From Sequoia sempervirens (lineage: Eukaryota > Streptophyta > Pinopsida > Cupressales > Cupressaceae): a DNA stretch of 64,000 nt. Both the position numbers and the translations under genes were made by a program. The stretch is from the NCBI GenBank assembly GCA_007258455.2, contig VDFB02139063.1, positions 248,001 to 312,000 of the forward strand, written 5' to 3'. Positions within the stretch are counted from its first letter, which is position 1, and every line of letters starts with the position of its first letter. Shown here one piece after another: positions 33,321 to 46,149 of this stretch. The notes under the pieces are model-generated. The model was given only the letters and a program-made list of their open reading frames with translations, did no database searches and was not told the origin of the DNA.

Positions 33321-36300
33321 ACAATCTTTCTACTCGAATCATGCTAGATTTCTCTTTCATCGTTGTGTTTTGTGTTTGGAGGATGATAGTGAGTTTCTCT
33401 TTTGTCACCATCTGTGGATTTCTGCTTTACCATTATTCCTGTGTTGTAAGCGTGCGGTAGTCAATGGAGAGATATTTAATATAATCATATACCTAATCCA
33501 AATAAAAAGCAACATCTATCTAGTATTCTCGATGTACATTTGAATGTATTTATTAATTAATTGAAGTTCAAAATCATGTTATACTCTGAATTTCAATTAA
33601 TGAAAATATGGTCAAATGTGCATCTAGACTGTTGGATAGATAAGTCATATCTCACCTAAATATTGTTTTCTTAAAAGTGATTTAAGCTTTTGAAAGAAAA
33701 AACGTTTTATAAATAAGTCATATCTCACATAAATATCTTATTTTATATTAAATTAAATTATAATGATAAATAAATTGAACTTAGGATCTAATATGTTGAG
33801 ATTAATATTAAAATTAAATGTAATTTTTAATTAGATTTTGGAAAAGAGAAAATGATGTTGAAGATGTTGAGATTAATTCATCACCATGTTAAAATTTAAG
33901 GGCTTGATCAAACAATTGTCTTGTAATCTACAAATCAATAGTGCTTTATTGGAGTTTAGATAAGCGTCCTTAAACCTAATCTCCATGCTTGTGAACTTGA
34001 TCTCTACATTTGCAGAACTAAGCTAGCATGAAGATCTAAACTTGTGCCCCATAGAAATGAATTGGAAAGAATCTAGCTACTATAATTTATTTTCTATGAT
34101 CTTTTGATGTTCAAATCACAAGTTAAGGAACTAGTGATGCTTACAAACACTTTTGAGGAATCTGCATAACCATGAGGGTTATGTTGGCCTTAGCTATACT
34201 TCTAGGAGGATTGATTAAATGGATTTGAAATAATGATTGAGGACATTAAGTAAGCATGCAAGGATGCCTAAGATTATATATGCTTTAATAGTACAATTAG
34301 ATTCCTTAACAATGATGCTATAATGATGTGTAAGTGGATTAGTTTATTGCAATGAAAAATTTATGGTCTAATTCAAAAGGTCACGACATCATAGTAGCCT
34401 CATTATTAAATAGATTGTTGTGGATTACACAACATATCCCAATTAATCCAAATTTGGGGACCCCTCTTTCCAAATTCTAATAGTTTGGTGTTCTTTAATT
34501 AAATGTCCTTTGTGCCCTTTGCAATTGTTCATGGCCTTGTTGATAATTGATTTGAGAGCATTTATGTTATCTTGTGAACTTTTCCTATAGTTTCCCATGT
34601 GTATTCATTGTTGTGTTAGTTCCTAGTCTAGTTTGATCTTATTTGAGTGACACTTTGGGTCTACATTTTCAATATTGAAACAATTCTTGTGTTGAAAATT
34701 CATCCTTTCATGTTCAGTCTTACTTCTATATATCTTTCTCTTAAGCCAATGCACTTTTTAAAAATTACTTATTGACTTATGATTGTTGGTTTCCAACACT
34801 TAAGTTATTTTCTCATAGTATACTTTGCCAATTAATGACTAAATTGATGCAATTAGATATACTAATCATAGTATATTTGTTCATGAGCCTACAATAGTTC
34901 ATGGATGACAATGTGTTGCTTGAGGTCAAATGAATAAATTTTCTTGTTCATATCTTTCTTACCAATGTTTAAGCCTAGTCCACATTGACCAAGTAGTATG
35001 CTTTTGCTAGACCTTTAGATGATGCCTCAAGCCTATGTGTTTAATTCTTTGCATGATGACTTGTGGGGCTAGTTCTAATTACTTAATTAAATTTTCTAGA
35101 ATATGGAGGCAATGAACAACTGACTTGCAGCCTTATGACAATTGGTTGAACTAATCATGGTATATTTTCCATGAGCCTATGATGGTTCATGGGTGGCCTT
35201 GCATTGCTCATGAATTTAAATAATTATATTAAATAGTGAGTGAATTACCTCAACTATTTAAGCTTGGGCCATTGATCTAAACATGTGCTATCATCACTAT
35301 TGATTCTTGATAGAGTTTAATGAGTAAAGTAAATAAGGAATAAATATAATCCTATGTGGTCGATGTAGGTGCATATGATCATGCACATTATTGGATTAAA
35401 ATACTTCTAATGAAACACATTGCCTAGTCACACTTTTAAGTTTTGAAAATACTTGACCTTTGTTAGGCCATCTGATTGAATTAAATCAATGAACACAAAT
35501 ACAACACCTTGGTATACAAGATCTCATTAATGAAAAATTGATGGTTGTGCATTCTAGAAAACAAATTACAAGTTCATAATGCAGGAGTATCTCATGGGTT
35601 GAGCAATCCTGCATCACCTCTATTTCATTTTTTTTGCTTTGTAGGTTTTTTTAAATAATTGTTTAGTTGTTTCTAGTTTGTAGATTCCCATTGAAAAATA
35701 TAGTTGTGATTGCAAATTATTTTTTGGCCTAATCAAAATTCCCTATTTATATTGAGTTTGAGATCAAGATGTAATGTGATGACAATTTTTACTTTATGGG
35801 TAACCATTAAAGATGTTTTTTGAGATTAATAGTCCTAGAGATGTTCATGGATAGAAATGCATTATGTTCCATAGCATAAATCTCATTGCACATGCCATCC
35901 ACTCTACAAATCCTCTTGATATACAAGATATAACATGATAAGGGACCTTTTTGGTGTGTCATGCCAAAATCTGAATGCTACATTGACCAACATAATTTAA
36001 ATTGGTCCTAATAAAATCTTTGAATGAAGGGTCATGACCATTTGGCCAACAATAGGGGTCCATATAAATGAGAAAATGAACTCTTGGAAAATGTAGAGAA
36101 CATGGGAGGTAGATATAAACATTAGGATGAGGGATCCCTAACATTGTAATCAAAATTTTGCTTGTGGAAATATGAGATTGTATTAAGCATCTTCTTCTCA
36201 AACTTGTTAAGACCTATGGGTTAAGGAATTATTGGTGGAATAAATATTCTATATTTAGGTTTGATAATTACTTTTCATGTAATAATATTTAAGTTGTGAT

Positions 36301-36584
36301 GCTGAATATATATTTTATCTGTATTTTTAGTCATTTACTTATTGTTATATTTCTTATTTGTAATTGGGATACATGCTTAAACAATTATTTATCATATTCT
36401 CTAGACATTAGTATATTAATTAGTATCAAAGCCTAGTTGCAACAAGGTTGGAAGAGTGGTTGGAGGTAATCATATAGTATAAACTTATGCACCAAGTGCA
36501 CTATGAGTTAGCCATAATAAATATGGTTAATAGAAGAAGAGGTGTAATCTACAATCATAGAGATGAAGATGAGAGAATTATCCA
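33321..36584. other. Non-coding AT-rich DNA
   Basis: No convincing gene. It contains a degenerate direct repeat of about 170 bases with 289-base spacing (34861-35030 and 35150-35320; shared words actaatca, tcatgagcct, tttaagc). A possible decayed primer site tagtatcaaagc lies at 36421-36432, suggesting a relic LTR element. An identical block is found at 46326-49579. Confidence 0.5.
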
Positions 36585-37035
36585 AATTAAGTTAAGAATT
36601 TGGATGATAATACCTAGTGAGCGACCATTTTTATTATAACCAATAAATGACACAAAAAATAAATGTGAATTAAATTATTTATTGAAAAACATATTGTTTC
36701 ATTCAAAATTAGGAGTTCATATACTTTGATAGTTTTTGGAAGAAATGCATACCTTCTACTCTACTTCATTGGTTCAAATTTGAGCCATTTATATATTTTG
36801 GAAATAGAACAAGAAAAATTACTAAAACTAGTAAACCATGTTTCCTATAAAAAACCAAAGAGTGTCTTCCTCATAAGTTGAAATTGAAGGATAAATGAGG
36901 ATAGATTAGTAAAAAAATAAAATAAAAACTAGGAAATTATTTCATTTTGGTACCCCAACTTGGTGGGGTCATAACTACTAGCTCATTGGGAAAAAATAAC
37001 TAGTTGGATGTAATGGAAATATATCCAATAAATGT
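36585..37035. repeat. Dispersed repeat, inverted relative to 63110-63590
   Basis: Reverse-complement similarity to 63110-63590: gataatacctagtgag, aataaatgtgaatta, ccttctactctacttcatt, tttggtacccc/aact, ctcattggg and actagttgg occur in the same order on opposite strands. Coding capacity is not evident. Copied at 49580-50030. Confidence 0.55.
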
Positions 37036-37329
37036 AGTTAAAATAGCGCTAAAAGAAAACCTTTGGCTCTCCTCCTAATAAAAAAATATCATGGAACAAT
37101 TTTGATTTGAATGCCTCTGAAAATATAGGAAAAAAAATGATTTTGATATCTGTGAGACTTGGCCATGTAGATGTCATGCAAATGCTCCTATATCTTAGTC
37201 TAATCATCTGTCCCCATTGAGAAGAAATTGACCCTAAAATTAGGTGGATAAGGAATATAGGTTTATTGAGAATATTGACCACATCTAGCAGTAGGTTCAT
37301 GAGATATTACAACATACTAATTAGTAGTG

Positions 37330-37450
37330 ATCAATATTATACTCCTTACTAGCTTAATGTTGATGATAAAGTTTGGATTCATCTACAAAAAGAGTGTATT
37401 TATGTTTCACACATAAAAAATGATCCCTTTGATATGGTTCATATACCATC
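37330..37450 (+). pseudogene. Gypsy integrase C-terminal remnant
   Basis: After a stop the plus frame reads NVDDKVWIHLQKEC...DPFDMVHIPSS, resembling the VGDKVWLHLQKERL...PLRYGPY segment at the end of gypsy integrases. About 40 codons only. The DNA that follows (about 37450-37731, with tataaaa and a gaataatatt-type polyA region, ending ctaaca) could be part of its LTR, but no partner LTR is visible. Confidence 0.45.
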
Positions 37451-37877
37451 CTCAAATAGATAATATTTAATTACACTTGCATAACCTTACTTAGGTAATA
37501 TTTAATTCCTAGGTTAATTTATTCTCATCCTTATCTTGTTGAGCTATCTTGTTGCTCAAGATAAGATTAGGGTTATGCATCTTTTCTTTTATAAAACAAA
37601 TCATATCTTGTAATTATCAATTCCTGAATAATATTATGTTGCACATCCTTTTGCAACCTCTCTACTTTTTTGTTTTTCTCTTCTGTGGAAGGTGATTTTC
37701 TGGTTTGCATTTCAAATCTTGGTTTCTAACACAATCTACCCTCTTTTGTTGGATTATATATAATATTTAATAAAGAGTTATTGCATTCATATTTCCATCA
37801 TTATTGAACATTGTTGATGTTGTTGAACACATTCATAGTGTAGAAATAGATCTAGAAAACACCATCCCATTAAACTA

Positions 37878-38419
37878 GGGGGATTGAGGCTCAAAGACAG
37901 TGGTTATGAGGGTTTCCAAGAGCAATTTCATCTAGGGATTTCCATTGTTTTGAAAGCTTTTTGTTTGTGTTCCTTATTCCATTTTGATTGCACCTGAGTT
38001 TGATTCAGTTTGGAGTGCGCAGTGAAGATTTTTGAGTTTCAGTTTGTATTGCTGTTGTGAGCAACATATTTTGATGTCATTTCAGTATTCATACATGTAA
38101 TTTTTTGTTCAAAACTTTGTATGAAGTTGGGGTGTTTTGTGTGGAGTTTACTCTAGTTTCGGTGTGAGTTTTGGCTTCCAATTTGGAGATTTGTTGGTGC
38201 AGTTGTTCATTGTTGTTTTCTGATGTATATGATAGAGATATTGATGTAATTACATGATAATATCTAAAATATATCATCCCATTTCATTTTCTCAATATTT
38301 GATTTCAATTTGGGTGTATTATGGTGTTCATTATGGTATACCCTATTTTCTTTAATTTGAGTTTGATTAAAAAGGAGATTTTCATATTTGAATTAACATT
38401 TTATTGAAGGAATATTATA
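37878..38419 (+). repeat. Partial 5' LTR of non-autonomous gypsy element
   Basis: Strongly similar to 62570-63108, sharing ggggattgaggctcaaagac, tgatgtcatttcagtattc and aaaaaggagattttca. It ends atattata where the 3' LTR has atattaca. Confidence 0.8.
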
Positions 38420-38420
38420 A

Positions 38421-38433
38421 TGGTATCAAAGCC
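38421..38433 (+). other. PBS of non-autonomous gypsy element
   Basis: tggtatcaaagcc, one base after the LTR end, Met-tRNA-type. Confidence 0.75.
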
Positions 38434-38494
38434 ATGATCTTTCCAGCCTGAGGGTTTGATCAAATTTTTGTAAAAGGAAAAGAGGAGTAAAGAG

Positions 38495-39300
38495 ATGGTT
38501 AATGTTGATGAAATACATAAGATATTCCTTCAAGATCTACAAAGGAGTCAGAAACAAACTGTTGATAGTCTTGCAAAGACAAGAAAGGTGATGAGGTTGC
38601 TCGTAGAGAAGCTTCAAAATCTATTGTCACCTAAGGAGAGTTGGAGTTCCTCAGAGGTTAAACAAATCAATTTTAAAACTCCCAAGTCTATTTTCCTACC
38701 TGAAGGTGATCTTGCTACATCTAATCCCCCTTCCAATCTTATGGAAGATTGGGCAAGAGAGCTAGCAACCATCAAAATATTATGCTAATCAAGATGAAGG
38801 ATTTAGAAATTCAGTCCCATACAATGATTATGTCACTTAGATGCAAATCATGTTGGATACAAGGGGTTGTAGACATCACCCAAATCCTAGTAGAAAGGAA
38901 CTCATGAGTAAAAATAATAAATATTCAGCTTCAAATTTTGATGGATTAGATAAGATCTCAACTAGAGCATGGTTATAGAAGATGTCTGACTATTTCACAC
39001 TCAGTCCCATGAAGGAGCAAGTTGTCATTCAATATACAATCTTGTATCTTGAAGGAGTTTCTCATGATTGGTGGTACTAAGGTATGAACACTCAAGTTCA
39101 TAGTTAGGTTAATTATTTTGATGATTTTAGTCAAAGGTTGATAGATAGATTTGAACTCAAAGATGAAGAGGAGTAGGTAGTTGTTTAGAAAAGTTCATAG
39201 TAGAGAAATATGATATAGTGAGTGCTTTGAAACAATATGAATGTGTGAAAAAGCCTTAAAATGACTCTTTGGCCATGTATGCAATTACTGTGGATAAGGT
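38495..39300 (+). pseudogene. Gypsy-type gag of non-autonomous element
   Basis: ATG at 38495. The first 97 codons (38495-38788) are helical and lysine-rich. After a break the capsid region 38890-39180 reads FDGLDKISTRAWL, then KMSDYFTLSPMKEQVVIQYTI, LEGVSHDWWY and DDFSQRLIDRFELKD, the usual retrotransposon gag fold pattern (W-x-DWW). In-frame TAG at 38976 and 39105 and TAA at 39078 stand where Gln is expected. No zinc knuckle is seen. Confidence 0.7.
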
Positions 39301-39322
39301 TGTGCATGAAGGATAAGAAAAA

Positions 39323-40850
39323 ATGATAGCCTTGTGTCCTAGTTTGGATTCATCCGGTGATGATTCTAAGTCTAATATCTACCTTGATGTCTCTAGTGGA
39401 GCAGATATGGATGATGAGTTCTCTAATGCACTTTCAGATGGTGGACATGGAGAAAGAAAAAATGATGATATCTCCAAATTATTTTTTGATGATCACTCGT
39501 CTCATTTCATTGATGATATCTTAGGTGGTTTTGGGTTTGGCTTTCAAACCAAGCCTATAGAGAGGGATTTTCACTAAAATTTCAGTCTTAGGGAGATGGA
39601 GAGTGAAATTTTCAAGGCAACAACTCATGAGGAGCACAATGAATACTTATACCTTGATCAAATCAATCAACCCTCTTTCACATGGGATCTAGGTGTGATG
39701 ACATATAAGCATGGTGAGGATTTATATTGGGATGAATTTTCCTTTAATTTCAAGGCTATTTTAAATTCATCTTAGGAGACATGCGTGGAGGATGCAATCG
39801 AGGAAGCTAATAATAAAAGGCATGTTGATGATATTGAATAAAAATCTGATTTATTATTGCTTGGCATTGATTTTGAGCAAAGACATAGTAGCCTTGTTGA
39901 TTTGGATCCTAAACCCAATGTTGGACATTTTCATCAAGATGGTAAGGGAGAAGTTTATGAGATTTGGAATAGCCATGGAGACATTGATGATAGGTATGAA
40001 GAAAGTTATTATCTTTGCATGCAATATATAACAACAGTACATTAAACTTACACAAATTTGAAATTCATAAGGAAATTTGGAAGAATCAATCCTCAGTTTC
40101 TGTTGAAAATGAAGTGAAAGTTTTATCTAGATTGGATAGTACACATAGGCATGTGGAAAGAATAATTCAAAATGCACAACTTAGAGGTCAAAATAAGCTT
40201 AATATTTCCCTTGCTGATTTGCTAACAATCAAGAACACTATGGAAGAAATTAAAACAACGTACTTACACATGATGCATGATAGAAATATAGCTACCAAGT
40301 TTGTAGATGAGACTTTTTACATGACAAAGAAATTAAGGGGAGAGGTTAGTGAGCTTACCATTGAGCTTAATTCCACGAAGCTACTTTGGAAAGTTTCCAA
40401 GAGGCACTTCTTGAAGAAAGTGATTAGCTCTATGAGGCTCAACAGTTTAGGGAGGAGAGTAGAGAAAGGGCCAAGGAAGAGTCGAATAGGTAATGAAGGA
40501 GCTAGAATGCATTGAGGAGGAGTATGATATTGAACATAAGAGTTGGGACCTAACATATTTTAGTGATGAGAGTGGATTTGATTATAGGATTTGGGACCCA
40601 AGTGCAGTTTCTAGCCATGAGATGTCTCAAGATTGGAGTAATTGATCAATTTCCAGTGTTAGTACTGCTCCCCACTTTTCGATCAACTTGTATATGACTT
40701 TGGATCTTGATCCAAAGATGAGTTGGATGGTTCCTTCATTCCAACAACTAATTAGTTCTTGGTTGAGGCTAGATGGTAGAGGTGATTTAATCATAGGAGA
40801 TGATCCTATTGATACTTCCATACTCATCTCTCCTATGTTTTTAGTAGGAT
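39323..40850 (+). pseudogene. Extra ORF of non-autonomous gypsy element (YLHM domain)
   Basis: Several frames follow gag with a few stops and shifts: an acidic segment DDSKSNIYLDVSSGADMDDE (39323-39577), then LLGIDFEQRHSSLVDLD (39857-40045), then from about 40110 VLSRLDSTHRHVERIIQ, NISLADLLTIKNTMEE and TYLHMMHDRN (to about 40515). A further acidic part follows (TYFSDESGFDYRIWDPS, then DLDPKMSWMVPSFQQL). The YLHM segment matches the minus-strand ORF at 19803-20040 in the GH5 intron element. No known enzyme motif. Function unknown. Confidence 0.55.
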
Positions 40851-41062
40851 TTTAGTTTGGTTACCACTTCCCTTACACCTTTTTGTTGGTTATGGAGATA
40901 TATTTTCATGAGCATATTTTTGTTGAGCATTGGAAATCTTTGGGGTAGTTGATTACTAGTTTTTTTCTGGACATAATTTATTCATTCATTGCATCCACTC
41001 TGGTGAGCGATGGTCACCATAGTTACTATATGGGGATGTTATGCATTATTTCAAATTATATC

Positions 41063-41374
41063 TGTTGGAAATACAAGGGAAGACAACTGAGAGGGGGGGT
41101 GAATCATTTGTCACAAAAATTCAAAACTTATTCAACTTATTAACCTTATTCTCAGATCTAATAATTAACCATGAAAGCATGAATCAACAACACATCAAAA
41201 ACAAACATAAAACCAATATTTTTTATGTGGAAACCCTATTAGGGGAAAAACCATGGTGGAGGTCAGTCCACAAGATTATACCATGTTAAAAGTATAATAA
41301 AAATGAAATGTGGGGAATGCACATGCATTCAGGCATACTTCCTAGAGCTCACTGCTCAATTACAAGGGAAGACA
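41063..41374 (-). repeat. Truncated copia LTR at contig end
   Basis: Starts tgttggaaatacaaggg at 41063 and equals 54058-54369 of the full copia LTR. It is cut by the assembly gap, not by biology. Confidence 0.85.
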
Positions 41375-41474
41375 NNNNNNNNNNNNNNNNNNNNNNNNNN
41401 NNNNNNNNNNNNNNNNNNNNNNNNNNNNNNNNNNNNNNNNNNNNNNNNNNNNNNNNNNNNNNNNNNNNNNNNNN
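41375..41474. other. Assembly gap, 100 N
   Basis: Exactly 100 N, a conventional filler for a gap of unknown size. The sequence on its right equals 28737 onward, and the sequence on its left reappears ending at 54369. Confidence 0.99.
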
Positions 41475-44400
41475 ACAAATCAGATCTAAGCTTGATCTGG
41501 TGCTTGAGTCATGTTGTCTTCATGGTTATTCTATTTGAGATCTCAGTTTTGTAGTTTCCAGTGTGATAGTGGGTGTGCATGTTGCATTGATTGGATCTAC
41601 GGGTTGTGCAATGTTGTGGGTTGTCTTTACCTACTTGATTGCATAGATGAATCGGAATTGGATTGTCTATATCCATGAGGTTTGATTCTGTGTTGATGCA
41701 AACTTGTTAGCTAACCTTGTCTATGGTCACTTGTGCATTGGTTTGGTTGCTTTGAGATGAGAGGATGGATGCTATGAGAGTACCTAGATAGTTTGTGTTG
41801 GGATCTTGTAGCATGGTGTATTTCCTTGATTTGGAGATCTTGGTTTCACTTGGTGTGATCAATAATACATTTGTATATGTGTGGAATTGGATCATGATTT
41901 TTCAAATTTAGGATATGGTGTGTCATGTGCTTGGAAAGCTCGATACCACGATTTAGTGGGAGTTTTAGCAGTGATTGTGTATTCATCACTATGTGGTGAA
42001 TGATCTTTAGTGATGTAGATGTTTTAGAGGGACTCTTAGATCATGTTGTTGTAGAAGGATTTCTTCACATTTGCGTGTGAACACTATTTGAGGATGTGTA
42101 GCATCTCGAAGCCATGGAGGACTCTTGTGGTCTTTGGGTTGAGGTGTTGGTGGTGCTTGATAGGTGATGTTGGCTTAGAGTATATTGCTATTATGTCATG
42201 ATATACTCTTGATTCTAAATTGGATTTTTGGAATGATGCATTTCTCTTGAGACCATGGTATGTTCACTTGGAGCATGGGATCTCCTTAGGGGGATGGTAA
42301 GATCATGATGTCATGATAAGTTCCTGATTCAGATGATAAGAGCTTTGACAATGGTTTGGTGATTCTCTGTGTTTTGGGTGCATTGGTTATATGCTTGAGA
42401 ACTTCATGATAGTACATTGATGCATTTGGAGTTTAGCATGAGATGATTGTTTGTAGGTGCTCATGGATACATGGGGAATGGGGTGAGGCTATATTTCTCT
42501 TGAGATGAGAGAAATGTTGTTGAGATGGTTACTCTTGATGAGATCTCAATGTAGAAAGTTTGAGGAGCCTACACCTTGGTTGGACATGAGTTCAATAGAG
42601 ACCTATGAGGAGATTTCTCTTGGAGGACCATGATGGCTTGCATATCTTGGAGGAGCATTCTCATTCCCCACTCTTGGTCTACTCAGCAACTTATCACTTG
42701 AGAGGTATTGCCCATTATTTCTCTAAGGTGCTTTATGCTTTCTTTCATAAGCATGGATCTTGAGCTACTATTAGATGGTTCTAGAGGATTCATTGAGAGA
42801 GATGGATAGCATGTTTATCTTCTTGGGTTTGCATTTTCATATATGATGATCATAGGGGATGGTAGTGGGCTGATTTCTTGAGATGGGAAATAGAGTAGTT
42901 TGATCTTTTTTGAGAAGCTTACATCTATGTAGATACATGATGAATATGTTATGTTTGATCTCTTGAGGTTGAACGGGTTTGGATGTTGTTATGGCTTTTC
43001 TCTTGGAGTTGTGAAGGAGATCTTACTTGACACAGTTGACACTTAGAGGTGTATGTAGAAGGGCATGCTACATGTTTATGATTTGCAGATTTTTCTTTTT
43101 AGTCTGGTTCTTCTTCCTGTATGTTTAGATTCATATGACTTTAGATGTGAGATTTCTACATGTGGAGTTATAGTGATCACTAGTTTGTGGTCATGTGTTG
43201 TCACTTGGTTGATGACATGGAGGTTCTTATATCTCTTTCTTCTGTCAGATATGGAGAACATGGGAGAGCTATGGAAGATTGTTGAGAGAGATGTTTCTTG
43301 CAGTAGTTGGTTGCAAAATTTGTAGATCTTTGTGGATGGTCCTTAGTACTACATGGTTACACTTTCTATGTGTTGTGATTGGTAGACTCATTGTGCCTTT
43401 GATCTTTTTAGATTCAAGATTACTCATGCAATGGGAGTTCCTATATGTGTTTGGTCTTCTTCGACTGGTTGGCACATGGAGCTTGTATTTGTAGTTGATG
43501 GGTTGGCTATGTAGGTGGCATGAGTTTTCTGATGTGGATATCTTCGAGATATGGGTGATTGGATGGATTAGCACTTGTTGTGGGTGCTATTTTCAGTCGT
43601 GTGGGTTAGTCAGTTAGATGGGAGTAGTCAGTTTCCTGGTTATTGTTCTAATTGATGTTCTATCTTGCTTTCTAGAGGATGACTTCATGATTGTGTTCGG
43701 GTTGCAAGCTTTGAAGTTAATGTTGTTGATGCTTCTGTACAGCTTGTGAGCACAATGGAGTGGTGGCAGTATTCTGTAGCCTTTGCTATCAGTTGGATCT
43801 TATGCTTGTGCTCTTTGGACTGGTGCATATACACAATGGCTTGTTCCTTTCCTTAGAGGATGGTAGGAACTGTTGCCTAAGATGGTGGTCATCTTGGATG
43901 TTGCTGTAGGTGTCTTGGTTGGAGCATGATAACATTGTTCGAGATTCTCATGATTGCATGTACGACTATGATGATGTGTTTTCATCGGTTGACTCTTAGT
44001 AGTTAAATACTGTTACTTTCATGGGCTCTTCAAAGGTGTTCGACAAGTGGGAGAATGTTAGAAAAATGAAGGTGTCTCAACCTTTGATTTTTCCATAGCA
44101 TTGATTTTTTAATTGTTGCTAATTTTCTCATGTTGTCTTTTGAGTTACAACTTGCAGTTTCTTTTTCTGATGAATCAAGTTGGAAAATTGATTTTATAGG
44201 TGGAGTTGTGCATGAAAACATTTTCTATTTCCATGTTGAGTTTTGACAATTGATTTAGAAATGTCTAATTTGTGCATTGTAAGCTCTATTTAAATATGAG
44301 ATTTTTCTTGAGTTGTGAGAGGAGATATTGAATTCATAGGGGTTATGCTGCCGAATTTTCTCCAGATGGAACAAGATGTAAATCTCCATGTAAAGGCTTA

Positions 44401-44766
44401 GAGCCTGCAATTGTATTATAACTATGTATTTAGTTGCTGAATAATACAATGGATCTATGCTTTTGGAGTGTGGGGTTTTTTACCTGAAAGGGTTTTCCCC
44501 ACATAAATCTTTGTGTTCATGTCTTCTATCCTTTCGTATTTAATGATTCTGTTTATTGAATTTTTTTAATGCATGTTGTTGGCTGATCTTGCATGATCTA
44601 AAATTGCATGAGCTTTCCTCTAAGGATTAATGGTGGGAAATAAACTGTCTGATTCCGCTTTATAGCATAATAGTACATGTTTTTGAGGTTCTCTAAAGAA
44701 ACATTGTTTACCGAAGACACTTACTAATCTCAGTTGTTCATTTTGGGATGAATCAATTTCCCTTCA
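41475..44766 (+). mobile_element. LARD, 3' part (right copy)
   Basis: Interior from 41475 and 3' LTR 44056-44766, followed by ccctt (44767-44771). Same element and same insertion site as 26888-32033. The LTR differs from the left copy by substitutions and by lack of a six-base acttca repeat. Confidence 0.85.
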
Positions 44767-46149
44767 CCCTTTCGTTGGAAGATCTCTCAAGGCACTCGAA
44801 ATAGTCTTCACCTGGGCTCTATAAGTGATTTCTTCCCAAAACAAGGGGCAAAATTAGGCGTGATGAGATCTAATTAGAAATTTCCTTAGGAGGCTTCACA
44901 AGATGGTTTGGAATCTATGTTGCAGGAAGCACAGTCTCAAAGTGATCATTGATCTTCATGCTGCTCCGGGCTCACAAAATGGAGATTAGCATAGCAGAAG
45001 CAGAGATGGCTTCGTAGAATGGACTGACTCAAAGAACATCAAAACCTCCCTTTCTGCCATTGATTTTCTCGCTGCCAGGTAGAGCTCAAAGAGCCAGTAG
45101 TTATCAATGCAGCTAGTGAATAAGTAGGGACACTTTGCCATGACCATTGTCTTTTCCAATCTTATTCCAAAAAAAAAATTCATTAAATGATTTTAATGGA
45201 CTGTAAAAATCGGTCCACATTTTAAGTTTTAATTTGTGTGTAGAGGGTTTATCTGAAATCACACATTTTTTTAATAAGATTCATCTATTAATATGATTTA
45301 AAATGAATCATCTGAAACAAGTCAAATCGTAGAATGTACTATTAAATCATAAAAACCTAAACTGAAATGGGTATGGCAGATACGGGGCTCATGAAGCATT
45401 ACTGGGCATTGAGCTGCTGAATGAACTGCGGTCCCCTGGAGTAGATCTGAAAAACTTGACCAATTATTACATCCAAGGCTACAACACTGTTCGGAACCCT
45501 TCTCCTACGGCCTATGTGATAATGAGCGACAGGGTCGGCCCTACAGACCCCAAGGAACTTTTCCCCATAAATGATGGTCTAACCAATACTGTAGCGGATG
45601 TGCATTATTACAACCTGTTCTATGACATCCTATTCAAAAACATGACCGTTGAGCAGAATATCGACTACATCAAGAATCAGCGAGCTACCGCTCTGCAGAG
45701 CCTTGTTACTTCCGATGGTCCCCTCATTCTTGTTGGTAAAATTCTTTGCAATATCTATATTTTATTTCTATTAAAATTTTAGATGAATCATTTAAACAAG
45801 TCAAAGTTTAGAATGTACTGTTTAAGTCTTGTTTTTTTATTTTAATTTGTAAAATTCTACATATGACGATTGATTTTGAAAATTTCAACCTTAGAATTTA
45901 CTGTTTAAGTTTGCCTTATTACTCTAATTTGTAAAATTCTGCATATGACGATTGGTTTTGAAAATTTCAGGGGAATGGGTAGCGGAATGGATGGTGAAAA
46001 ATGGATCGAAGTCTGATTATCAGAGGTTTGCAGATGCGCAGCTGGAGGTATATGGAGAGGCATCTTTTGGTGGGCTTATTGGACCTTAAGAAATGTTAAT
46101 CAGCACTGGAGCTTTGAATGGATGGTGAACAATCAATACATTAGGCTCG
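44767..46149 (+). pseudogene. GH5 gene, exons 6 (end) to 9 (right copy)
   Basis: Same structure as the left copy: exon 7 44926-45078, exon 8 45380-45735, exon 9 from 45971. It shares the broken donor ataagtg after exon 6 and the exon 7 TAG, so both copies descend from an already dead gene. Its own changes are nine substitutions in the 356-base exon 8 (LNEP became LNEL), a one-base deletion in exon 9 (tttggtggg for tttggatggg) leading to an early TAA at 46087, and loss of the left copy's terminal TAA. Intron 8 has an extra, partly duplicated stretch of about 80 bases. Confidence 0.85.

Larger units (their letters stand above)
37878..41062 (+). mobile_element. Non-autonomous gypsy element, 5' half (left copy)
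   Basis: Partial 5' LTR (37878-38419), PBS, gag and an extra ORF, running into a copia LTR at 41063 and then the assembly gap. The full arrangement is visible in the right copy, 50873-63108. Homology of the LTR to 62570-63108 fades upstream of 37878, so the 5' end of the element is lost or replaced. Confidence 0.75.
28737..41374 (+). repeat. Left copy of 12.6 kb duplicated block
   Basis: Repeats as 41475-54369. Offset is 12,738 from 28737 to about 31,480 and 12,995 from 33331 to 41374. I saw no differences in the parts I compared of 28737-30429 or of 33331-41374. Scattered differences occur between about 30430 and 33330. The block starts or ends exactly at the gap edges, which points to contig overlap. 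Confidence 0.9.

Noticed and set aside
37732..37760. caatctaccctcttttgttgg as a copia purine tract (minus strand)
   Set aside because: The preceding sequence looks like the plus-strand end of an LTR, so the orientation is inconsistent. Left unassigned.
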